From Steinernema hermaphroditum (lineage: Eukaryota > Nematoda > Chromadorea > Rhabditida > Steinernematidae): a DNA stretch of 64,000 nt. Location: contig CM059623.1 of assembly GCA_030435675.1 (NCBI GenBank), positions 5,420,012 to 5,484,011 on the forward strand, read 5' to 3'. Made by a program: the position numbers and the translations under genes. Below the pieces are notes generated by a model that was not told the DNA's origin, searched no databases, and saw nothing but the letters and a program-made list of their open reading frames with translations. This document shows, in pieces, positions 54,743-64,000 of this stretch. Within the stretch, counting starts at the first letter, position 1. The number at the start of each line of letters is the position of its first letter.

Positions 54743-55310
54743 CTAGGCAGCCGGTGGGTTCATGACAGAGGCTCCAGCCGCTGGGCCGACGGGGGTGCCG
54801 TCCTCGTTCTCGAAGCTGCAGACGATGCGCTTCACTCCTTCCGGCTTCGACGTCGGAACCCAGATCTGCCGGGCGGGCTTCTGAGTTTCATCGGAAGGCA
54901 TATGGTAGATGGCAAAGAAGTGCCGATTGTTCTCGGGGATCGTCTTGCACGTGGCGATGAACTTGATGCTGATCGTCTCGTCGGGGTTAATGAAGCCGAT
55001 GGGCGGCCTCAGGCGGAAGATATCGTTGGACGTGCACTTGATCTGAAAGAGAAAGCGTTCTCCGGGCACTTCCCTCCAATGAACGAACCTTGAAGGTCTG
55101 GCGGACCTTGGTGGTGTTGATTAGCTTCACTTCGGTGATGTTCCGCTGCGCTGTCAGATCTTTGGCGCGGAAAGCGATCTTCCCCTCCGGTTCAATCTTC
55201 ATCTGGAACGGGGGCTCGCCGGGTTTGTTCTCGCCAAGGTTCCGCCCAGGAGCTCCGGGTGCCGCCTGCATGACGGAAGTCGCAGCCACGGCGGGGGGAA
55301 CTGCGGCCAT
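54743..55310 (-). CDS. MSP-domain protein, single domain
   Basis: Two exons on the minus strand (55310-55089 and 55042-54743) give 173 aa. An Ala/Pro-rich N-terminus of ~30 residues precedes an immunoglobulin-like MSP domain: PEGKIAFRAKDLTAQ, then VKLINTTK, the intron after QTFK, then IKCTSNDIFRLRPPIGFI and the late strand VKRIVCSFEN. MSP domains form the sperm cytoskeleton in nematodes, or bind membrane-protein FFAT-like motifs in VAP proteins; there is no transmembrane anchor here, so a sperm-type role is likelier. The intron position is the same as both introns of the double-domain gene at 57432. A TATTTAAAG promoter, shared in sequence with that gene, lies upstream. Confidence 0.87.
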
Positions 55311-55369
55311 TCTGCGCGTAAAGGCTGAAGTAGTCGCTGACGGAGTTGGAGACGACCAGCCGGGAAGAC

Positions 55370-55446
55370 GACGCTGCCTGACTGACGCCTCCAACCCGCA
55401 GGCGCCCTTTAAATACCACCGAGACTCTGTCTGCAACTGCAGTCTG
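55370..55446 (-). promoter_or_regulatory. Promoter block of the MSP gene (duplicated in the genome)
   Basis: The minus strand carries CAGTTGCAGACAGAGTCTCGG, then TATTTAAAG (55415-55407), then GGCGCCTGCGGGTTGGAGG. The same order and nearly the same bases occur in front of the plus-strand double-MSP gene. The TATA box is ~100 bases before the ATG. Confidence 0.65.
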
Positions 55447-55531
55447 CCATGTCCTTTCCAGGAAGTCTGCGAGTGCGACCGGTCACTCAAGAGATGCTTT
55501 GTTTATTCGCGAGCTACAGAGCAATCGTGGT

Positions 55532-56458
55532 TCATAGTGGACGTTTCCCGAAATGAAGGTCGATGACCGAGTTCGCCTTCTTTAAGTTGGCGTACAGCCA
55601 GGCGTTGGCAGACTTCTTGTGATGTCTGCCGACGGTCGTCACGTAGCGATTCTGCCTTAGCTGCTCTCCCAGGACTCGCTCCAGCCTGGAGCGCTCGAAG
55701 TCGGGAACCAGACTGAGAGTGCCCTCCAGCTCCTCGGGGTTCTCCAGGCTGTCCCACCACTCAAAGACGCTCTCGTAGTAGTCGAATCCGACGGCGGGAC
55801 TGAAGAACAAAATGGCGATGGACTTCCTCTCCTTGAGGACCTGCAGTGACCAGGGGGCCAGTTCCCGGGGCCAACAGCCACTCAGGTTCATCGTTCTGCA
55901 GAGTCCGTTCCTCTCCTGGTCTTTTACAAAGTCGAAGAAGATCTCTCGCCTGGGCGCCATCTCGTCGGAATCGGCCGAAATCGCAATGGCGGAGAAGAAA
56001 GTCTTCTCGTGGAGTACTTGCAAAAGCATCTCCGTCACCGAAACGTCGTCCAGATCGATCGTGAGCTCCGTGGCGCGCTTCTGCTGGGAAAGCGCGTCGA
56101 AGACGGGCAGCACGGCCCCCTCGAGCGAGTACTTGTACTCCATGGGCACTTCGACGTGGCCGTTCTCGACGGCGAATGCGTCGAAGCGGACGCGACGTCG
56201 CGGGATCCTCTGGAATTCCTCGAAGGAGATCGCTCCGCTCGCCCCTCCGTAACTCTTTCTTCGGACCTCGCAGTTCCACAGAGCGCCTCGGGGATCGCGG
56301 TAGAAGTCGAAGGAGAACGAGGAGACCTGCATGACCAACGAAGCTGCACAGCGACTCCAGAAGCATCTCTTGAGGGCCGCGAGCTTGTCGCTGTCACCGG
56401 AGAGAATGGAGAGCAAGTCGACGACCCGCTCGGAGAACACGACGGGCACGGCGTCCAT
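55532..56458 (-). CDS. Protein of unknown family (308 aa)
   Basis: One exon on the minus strand from ATG 56458 (MDAVPVVFSERVVDLLS). The frame is open further upstream only with non-ATG starts. A CTTCTTTTCCAG acceptor at about 56606-56617 suggests a spliced or trans-spliced leader. The N-terminal ~45 residues resemble a short helical, F-box-like module seen in nematode-specific expanded families. The rest is a mixed alpha/beta protein with no obvious motif, ending in a basic tail. I cannot name a function. It is head-to-head with the PPP1R11 gene and sits upstream of the MSP gene on the same strand. Confidence 0.6.
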   Translation of the reverse strand: MDAVPVVFSERVVDLLSILSGDSDKLAALKRCFWSRCAASLVMQVSSFSFDFYRDPRGALWNCEVRRKSYGGASGAISFEEFQRIPRRRVRFDAFAVENGHVEVPMEYKYSLEGAVLPVFDALSQQKRATELTIDLDDVSVTEMLLQVLHEKTFFSAIAISADSDEMAPRREIFFDFVKDQERNGLCRTMNLSGCWPRELAPWSLQVLKERKSIAILFFSPAVGFDYYESVFEWWDSLENPEELEGTLSLVPDFERSRLERVLGEQLRQNRYVTTVGRHHKKSANAWLYANLKKANSVIDLHFGKRPL

Positions 56459-56792
56459 CGTGGCGAACACGATTCGTGTGGCATCGGTGGATGAAGCCGT
56501 CCCAAAATCGACTTCTCTTCGCACATGTTCGCATTGAAAACGATACAAAAGTTTCGAAATCGAAGGCTGAGCGAGAGCCACTTGGGGAACGCCGCTTTGA
56601 GTCGATCTGGAAAAGAAGGTGACTGCTCGACAGGAACCATGACGTAAACGGTCTTCTAGAAAGTTCGATGGCGTTCAGTCTAGACTGTAGGCTTAGACAC
56701 GCCGCTGCAGAGTCCGTGCAGAGGTCGCGGTTCTCAGTTGCCCTCTTTTGGCATCTCCGACCGGTCGATTCGCTGAACTCTCCATCGGGAAA

Positions 56793-57172
56793 ATGCGAAC
56801 CACTCCCACAGGTAATATCCGCGCGTCTCATCCACGAGTTATCCTCGCGAATTTTCAGGCACCGAAACGGTAACGACTACCGAAACGGCGCAGAATGTGG
56901 AGACTCAACCGCAGCAGTTGGTGCTTCGCCTAAGGAACGCGGAGGATCGTCCCCGCGTCACGTGGACCGCCGACACCGTCGACAACGAGCACATGGGCCG
57001 GCTGAAGAGCAACTGCTGTTGCATCTACGTGAAGCCGCGTAAGTGGGACGACCCGAGCACTTGGGAGCAGGACGAGAACGAGACGGAGCACTGTCGTGGA
57101 CACACGCTGCCCCCTCCGAAGAAGCCTGGAGACAAGGACGACAACGGAAACGGTGGCTGCTGCAGCCATTGA
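56793..57172 (+). CDS. PPP1R11: Protein phosphatase 1 inhibitor-3 (PPP1R11/YPI1 family)
   Basis: Two exons (56793-56811, 56859-57172) give 110 aa. A Thr/Glu-rich N-terminus (TETVTTTET) precedes the family core: LRLRN, the PP1-docking motif RVTW (residues 39-42, RVxF type), then TDTV-like ADTVDNEHMGRLKSNCCCIY. A second Cys/His cluster follows (HCRGH), and the end is Lys/Asp/Gly-rich with CCSH. Inhibitor-3 binds and regulates the PP1 catalytic subunit in the nucleus, and vertebrate members also act as RING-like E3 ligases. The length matches the family. The short first exon is supported by exact phase and by the conserved TETVT block straddling the splice. Confidence 0.93.
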
Positions 57173-57331
57173 GCGATGCCAGTCAGCATATTAATTATAG
57201 TATTATAATTATGGCTAGTGAGTTTATATTTAGTTCTGTAATAAATAGTCAATCCAATCCTTCCAACCTACAAATGAATCAAGAGGATCAGGAACATCTT
57301 GGGGCGTCAGATTCACAGGAAATGGCCAGAG

Positions 57332-57431
57332 CAGTTGCAGACAGAGTCTCGGGGGGGGGGGGGGGTATTTAAAGGCGCCTGCGGGTTGGAGGCGTCAGTC
57401 AGGAAGCGTCGTCTTCCCGGCTACGCGCAGA
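57332..57431 (+). promoter_or_regulatory. Promoter and leader of the double-MSP gene
   Basis: CAGTTGCAGACAGAGTCTCG is followed by a G-run of about 15, TATTTAAAG (57366-57374), GGCGCCTGCGGGTTGGAGG, and CGCGCAGA directly before the ATG. It is a copy of the block before the minus-strand MSP gene, with the G-run as the main difference. Confidence 0.65.
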
Positions 57432-58495
57432 ATGGCAGATCCAAGCGCTTCCCGCAGACAGACGATGATTACATCCAACCTTATCGATGCTCTCATGGAC
57501 CAGGCGGAGAAGCCGACTTTCCAGATGGAGACTGAACCAAACGCGAAGATCTGTTTTCGCGCTAGAGACCTCACGGCCCAGTGGAACTTCACCACATTGA
57601 GGCTAACCAACACCAGCAAGGTGCTCCAAACTTTCAAGGTTCGTTTGGAAGACAGCGATCCACGGAAAATCTTTTCTCTTCCAGACCTGGTGTACGTCCA
57701 GCGAGATCTTCCGTGTGAATCCGCCTCACGGCTACATCGATCCCGGAGAAACTATCACCCTCAAGGTGTTGGCAGCTTGCAAGACAGTGCCCGATAACTA
57801 TCGACACTTCTTAATCATACACCACATGCCGGTCGACAATAGGCATACGCCTGCCTGGCAGGTTTGGCGTAACGCGCCGAAGCCACAGTCGAAAAAGATC
57901 ATCTTGTGCAACTTCGAGAACGACGCCCCCTTATCCGAGCTCGAACCGTCGTCCGCTGCAGTCACTGCTTCTGTCATGCGACCACCGACTGAGATCTCCG
58001 GACGGACACTCCGGAACCGGCCCGGAGAGCCGCGGTTCCGAATGAAACTTAAACCGGCCGACAGCATATGCTTCTGCGCCAAGGACCTCACGGCACAGCC
58101 GAACATCATCCAAATGACAATTACCAACACCACCGAGGTGCTCCAGACTTTCAAGGTTCGCTCGCTAGAGGAAGGCTACTGGACAATGCTCTCTCTTTCA
58201 GATCAAGTGCACGTCCAACGATATCTTCCGCCTGAACCCGCCTTTTGGCTACATCAGGCCCGACGAAATGGTGGTCATCAAGGTAACCGCCAAATGCAAG
58301 ACGGTCCCCGAGAACGATTGTCACCACATCACTTTCCAACACATGCCGGCCGAGGATAGGAAGAAGCGAGCCCGGGATCTCTGGAATTCTACGGCGAAGC
58401 CGCAAGGGCTTAAGCGCATTGTGTGTATCTTCCAGGACAACGACGACATTCCCTTTTCATTCACGGAGACGGAACCCACTGAAAGGGAGCGTTGA
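57432..58495 (+). CDS. Double MSP-domain fusion protein
   Basis: Three exons (57432-57638, 57685-58155, 58202-58495) join in phase 0 to give 323 aa containing two complete MSP domains in tandem (~20-150 and ~180-310). Both domains keep the same hallmarks: ARDLTAQ/AKDLTAQ, LTNTSK/ITNTTE, QTFK at the splice, WCTSSEIFR/KCTSNDIFR, CKTVPxN and RIVCIF/KIILCNF. Both introns fall after QTFK, exactly as in the single-domain neighbour. The linker (~140-175) still resembles the N-terminus of the single-domain protein. This indicates tandem duplication with loss of the first copy's stop codon and fusion. Ordinary nematode MSPs are single-domain proteins of about 126 aa. Confidence 0.88.
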
Positions 58496-58713
58496 AAATA
58501 GTTTCACGCAGTCTTCCTGGGATATTAAATACCGCTGGTTGGCGACTCTAGTTTGAATGTCAGTTGAGCCATTACCGTAGTCATTCTCGGGACCGATAAC
58601 CCCGTTTCCCTCAAAAGATCTCATCGCAAATCTTCTCCTGGGTCGCCAGACCATGCACCGACAACACTAGCGACTGTTACAAGCATATATACCCGCTCTA
58701 TCTCAACACATGT

Positions 58714-59693
58714 TTACAGATCTCTTTTCAGAACAACCATCTCCAAATCGTCGGCACCACAGTAGTCGACGATGTTATCCGCCATTGGGAGAAACTCCCC
58801 GGCTTCGTTTTTGTACAGGCGAATCTTCTTTGACTCTGGAACGCCGTTGTTGTTTTCGATCGAAAGGTCCTTCGCTATTTTATCGACGCAGCGCCCCACA
58901 GTCCATTTCTTAAACATGATCAACGGTAAACGATTCAAAGAACGGCGTACCTTATGAATCATCACAGGAAGGCGGCGCTCTTCTGGTTCATAAACTTTCG
59001 CGAATATGAACATCCGATCAGCAGGGAGTATCCCGCAGTTGGCGTTCGACGTTTTTGACTTCAATCGCATTACTTCGATCTTATCTTGCCTTTTCTGTTC
59101 GGTCACACTGAGCACCTTCTTCTGCTTTGTTACCGGAGCAACAGCTTCTGGTTTCTCTTCCTTCGAAGCTTGGGTTAGTTTTTCCAGAACAGCTTTCTTG
59201 ACTGCCTCCTTCTCACAGTTGACGACATCGTTAACCGTTTCTTGGTATTTGCATTCATGCTCATCAGCATGTCGGTGGCTAAAGTAGAATCATTAGCACA
59301 TCGAATAAAAGGGAATTGGCCTACCTCAAGCAGAAGTTCTGAGAACAGTCAGGGCACACGATCTTCACGGATTCGCGGTTGAAGCATCCGCTCTTCGCGC
59401 AGAGAAAGGGGCGAACGGGAAGTGCTGAGGAGGACGATCCCGTGTCTGCAGTCGACGCGTTGGCGTCGCTGTCGAGGCAGCCGTGCGAAAGACGGTGGTC
59501 GCCGCTGAAAACGAGGTGTTATCACTTGGAACAGAGAGTGTGGCCAACCAGAAGTGCTGCTTACAGCGAGGACAGAGATGCGGAGTGAAATCTGGAAGAC
59601 GCGAGGGTTCAGAGTCACGGAAATGCCATTCTTACCTAGTATCTGGCAGCTGGAGAGAGCGCAGTGCTTTCCAAGATCTGGGAACTCCGCCAT
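58714..59693 (-). CDS. ZFAND1: AN1-type zinc finger protein 1 (ZFAND1)
   Basis: Five exons on the minus strand (59693-59636, 59591-59549, 59504-59325, 59278-58951, 58908-58714) give 267 aa, matching the ~268 aa of the human protein. Two AN1 fingers are built across the splices: LGKHCALSSC...CPRCKQHFC...HRLSHGC, then CAKSGC...CPDCSQNFCLR...HRHADEHEC. The C-terminal ubiquitin-like region contains the KWTVGRCVDKIAKDL segment. ZFAND1 recruits p97/Cdc48 and the 26S proteasome to arsenite-induced stress granules for their clearance. Every intron is 38-46 bp. It is divergent from the CDCA3-like gene across a ~280-bp shared promoter region. Confidence 0.93.
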
Positions 59694-59971
59694 CTCGAAA
59701 AGTAGCAAAACGGATTGTAAAAAACATTCTGGATTGACAAGTGCCGAAAAAGAGAATTGAACTTTCCTTGTGCTCCCGCAGCGAAGTCTTTTGTCAGTTT
59801 GCGGGAAAGCGAAGGTAAAGCGCCTCTTTGAATTGGGCGATCGTCGATTTCCGGTGCGCCGCCTTGAAGCGCTTCGTCCTTGTATGGTTGGGGCAGCAGT
59901 AGTTGTGCCATTTTATTCGCGTGACCGTGTTCTAGTCGTATTTTTACGCGTTGACCTTCAGGTTTGCCAGG

Positions 59972-60353
59972 ATGGGCCAATCTCTCTCGCGTTCGCAACA
60001 CAAGAACAATACCGAGCAGGCGAACGGTTCTGTAAACGAAGTTCTCTCCACACCGGTGCAGAAGGATTACCGTAAGCTCGATGTTGATCCCAGATCGCCG
60101 ACTGTGGAGATTTCGCGGACTCCTATTGAGGTGGACAAGTAAGATCTCTTTTGTTCTCTTCACGTTTATCCTTGTTGCTTGTTACAGTACAACGAAAGGA
60201 GCGGCAGAGGAACAAAGATCGTCAGCAACGCCAGCTCGCTTCCAACAAAAGGAACTGCGTCGGAATGTCATGGAACGCAACATGTTGAAGGAGGTAGCGT
60301 TGGCTTGCAAGTGTATCCATCGATGGATTCTTCACTTTCAGGCTCAAGGATAG
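59972..60353 (+). CDS. CDCA3/Tome-1-like small protein
   Basis: Exon 1 is 59972-60138. After a 49-bp intron exon 2 starts at 60188 and reads to a TAG at 60351-60353 (110 aa). A possible extra in-frame intron 60294-60341 (GAG/GTAGCG...CACTTTCAG) would give 94 aa. The N-terminus MGQSLSRS is a good N-myristoylation site. DPRSPTVEISRTPIEV closely follows the DPRSP...RTPIxV signature of CDCA3 (Tome-1), an F-box/APC-linked mitotic regulator. The C-terminus is helical and basic. Similarity rests on this one motif, so the family call is tentative. AATAAA is at about 60431. Confidence 0.62.
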
Positions 60354-60447
60354 ACTGTGGCGTCTCTGTTGGAAGTGTACATAGTGTGGAACATTGTATT
60401 TAGAGCTGAGTTGTGTTCATCGCAGTCGCAATAAACGTATCATTTAC

Positions 60448-60669
60448 TTAAGATTCCCCAGGAAGTTGCGGTTTTTTGGTATGGCGGGTGATTATGCCGT
60501 CGTCACCAGCGGACCCAAGCTGTTGCACGGGTGCAATCAAACGAAGTAATAAGATGCCTACCGGCGACATCACAGGCAAAGTCACAGTCAACAGGAAACA
60601 TTTATATCCCATATGCACGTTCCTGAAAGTCGCCATGTTCAACGAAAGCGGTCCCAACATAACAAACAT
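60448..60669 (-). CDS. Possible small membrane protein downstream of TIM22
   Basis: A single minus-strand frame of 73 aa (or 62 aa from a second ATG at 60636) starts 20 bases after the TIM22 stop. It has one hydrophobic stretch (CFLLTVTLPVMSPVGILLL) with basic flanks, and no recognised family. An AAATAG just before the first ATG could serve as an SL acceptor, so the two genes might be co-transcribed, but this is weak evidence. It could also be a chance frame. Confidence 0.35.
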   Translation of the reverse strand: MFVMLGPLSLNMATFRNVHMGYKCFLLTVTLPVMSPVGILLLRLIAPVQQLGSAGDDGIITRHTKKPQLPGES

Positions 60670-60690
60670 CTCTATTTAAATGTAAAATCT

Positions 60691-61497
60691 CTAACTACGC
60701 ATATAATGGTCAATAACAGTGGAGAATGCCGCAAAACCGGCAGCACCGAAAAGAGCTGGCTTGATTCCAGCTCTGAGGCCAAGAAGCCCTCCAACGATGG
60801 CGCCCGAATAAGTGCCATTCTTCCAGTCGCTTTTGGCACGAACGGTTTCCAGTAAGCACTCGGTACCGGCAAACATGAATCCGATCGAGCCGAAGTTCTT
60901 ACCGTAGGACTTCATCCGGCTGCTCATTTCTACCCATGTTTGCTTCAGCGTTAGCTGCAACACGTTGAATAGTTGCACACACGCGAGAAGGACAACCTAC
61001 TGGCTTCGAAGGATCTCCGTTCATCATGGACAGCTGAGGGTCGAGCGACGCTGTGAAAAGACCGAAGGCGACACCAACACCCGCGCCAAGCACTCCGGCC
61101 AGCACTGATTTAAATGCGCAGTTTTCCATCGTCATGCTTATCCAGCGCTCTTCCTTCGTCATTTCAGGGAGAGTTAACATCTGCAATACGAATGCACCAA
61201 ATCCAAGCTGCCACGCCAATACCTGCATTGGCTTGATCGGTGTGCGCTCAGGGTTCCACGGTCTTCTCTTGCTGCCAATCATATCGTCCATCATGGTACA
61301 ATACAGCGACGGTGTATAAACGAAGTCGTCGACCTGCAAACGGACAGTTAAACTAAAGACACAACAAAGGTTGCACATGCTTTTGGCTTCTCAGATGGTA
61401 CTTCTTCACACGGCTTCCTAGGTTTCGCAAACGGGTTTCCAAACAGATCTTCTAATGCAACGCGCTGCGACCTCGCTCCATTTGAAAAGGCACTCAT
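60691..61497 (-). CDS. TIMM22: Mitochondrial inner-membrane translocase subunit TIM22
   Basis: Three exons on the minus strand (61497-61402, 61333-61001, 60954-60691) give 230 aa, slightly longer than human TIM22 (194) because of the N-terminus. The Tim17/22/23 fold is clear: [21 protein letters not shown] (first membrane helix with the conserved Cys), [20 protein letters not shown] (second Gly-rich helix and second conserved Cys), then [17 protein letters not shown] (the third) and a C-terminal helix. TIM22 forms the channel that inserts carrier proteins into the inner membrane. The first intron donor (GAA/GTACC) was chosen because it alone keeps phase 0 into VDDFVYTP. It lies 285 bp downstream of SRP54 on the same strand. 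Confidence 0.94.
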
Positions 61498-61782
61498 GTC
61501 CTAAATAAGGTTATCATCATAAATGAATGGTGGAAAGCCAGCACGATGCACAGAAACCACTTTCGCGGATATTGGTTCACGCCAGATTCATCACAGGAAA
61601 GGGATATTATTGGATGACGCAACACGCTGCAACCTTGACTCAGCCGAAGAGATACACATGTCCGTTAGACAGCTAAGTGAAGTAAACCGCCTCAATCACG
61701 TAAACTGATACACGACAGAGTGCGCTTTCCTTGCTAGTAAAATATATGGCTATACAAACAATAAAGTTATATGTTAAAAATG

Positions 61783-64000
<2,218 letters not shown>

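Noticed and set aside
55761..56366. 201-aa Arg-rich minus-strand frame inside the unknown 308-aa gene
   Set aside because: A +1 shadow frame of the same GC-rich exon. The longer MDAVP frame has normal composition and a better start context.
61523..61708. 61-aa plus-strand frame between TIM22 and SRP54
   Set aside because: Too short, no start context or partner exon, and in the promoter region of TIM22 on the other strand.

Overview
The window looks like nematode genomic DNA. Host genes are compact, with many introns of about 40-50 bp that end in TTTCAG/YAG. Several start codons sit a few bases after a bare 3' splice site, as expected for spliced-leader trans-splicing. Major-sperm-protein (MSP) domain genes are present. 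I cannot name the species; a rhabditid-type nematode is my inference. Exon joins were made by reading splice signals and frames by eye, with no transcript support.

Layout. (1) 1-2.5 kb: a partial minus-strand gene of unknown function and a 3'-short Roquin (RLE-1-like) E3 ligase gene. (2) 2.7-36.6 kb: a transposon nest. A Tc1/mariner-type MITE abuts a decayed Ty3/gypsy element, which carries a degenerate hAT element in its reverse transcriptase. The gypsy 3' LTR is split by a 27-kb tandem array of ten rolling-circle (Helitron-type) units. Nine are short ~700-740 bp non-autonomous units. One is autonomous: it starts and ends with the same sequence as the short units, and it encodes a Ulp1 protease-HUH Rep-PIF1 helicase fusion (2064 aa), a small signal-peptide/transmembrane protein and a charged coiled-coil protein. 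An apparently intact PIF/Harbinger element (TAA duplication) interrupts the first short unit. A very young BEL/Pao retrotransposon (673-bp LTRs that look identical, CTAAA duplication) interrupts the autonomous unit.

(3) 36.9-42.4 kb: a CYP4-like P450, a type II membrane protein, a tiny secreted Tyr/Gln-rich protein and a Ser/Pro-rich protein, one exon of which has been copied in inverted orientation nearby. (4) 42.4-51.8 kb: a long stretch with no protein gene I can support, holding a tRNA-Gln, a truncated tRNA-Gln copy and a tRNA-Asn. (5) 51.8-63.6 kb: dense host genes. These are a vesicular-glutamate-transporter-like SLC17 protein, an MSP-domain protein, a protein of unknown family, PP1 inhibitor-3 (PPP1R11), a double-MSP fusion, ZFAND1, a CDCA3/Tome-1-like protein, a possible small membrane protein, TIM22 and SRP54.

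The most notable system is the rolling-circle array. The parent autonomous element and its deletion derivatives lie head-to-tail in one array, and both outer ends can be placed to the base because the interrupted LTR has an intact partner copy. The BEL/Pao element also shows a strong one-strand excess of the word TGCGT through coding and LTR sequence alike.
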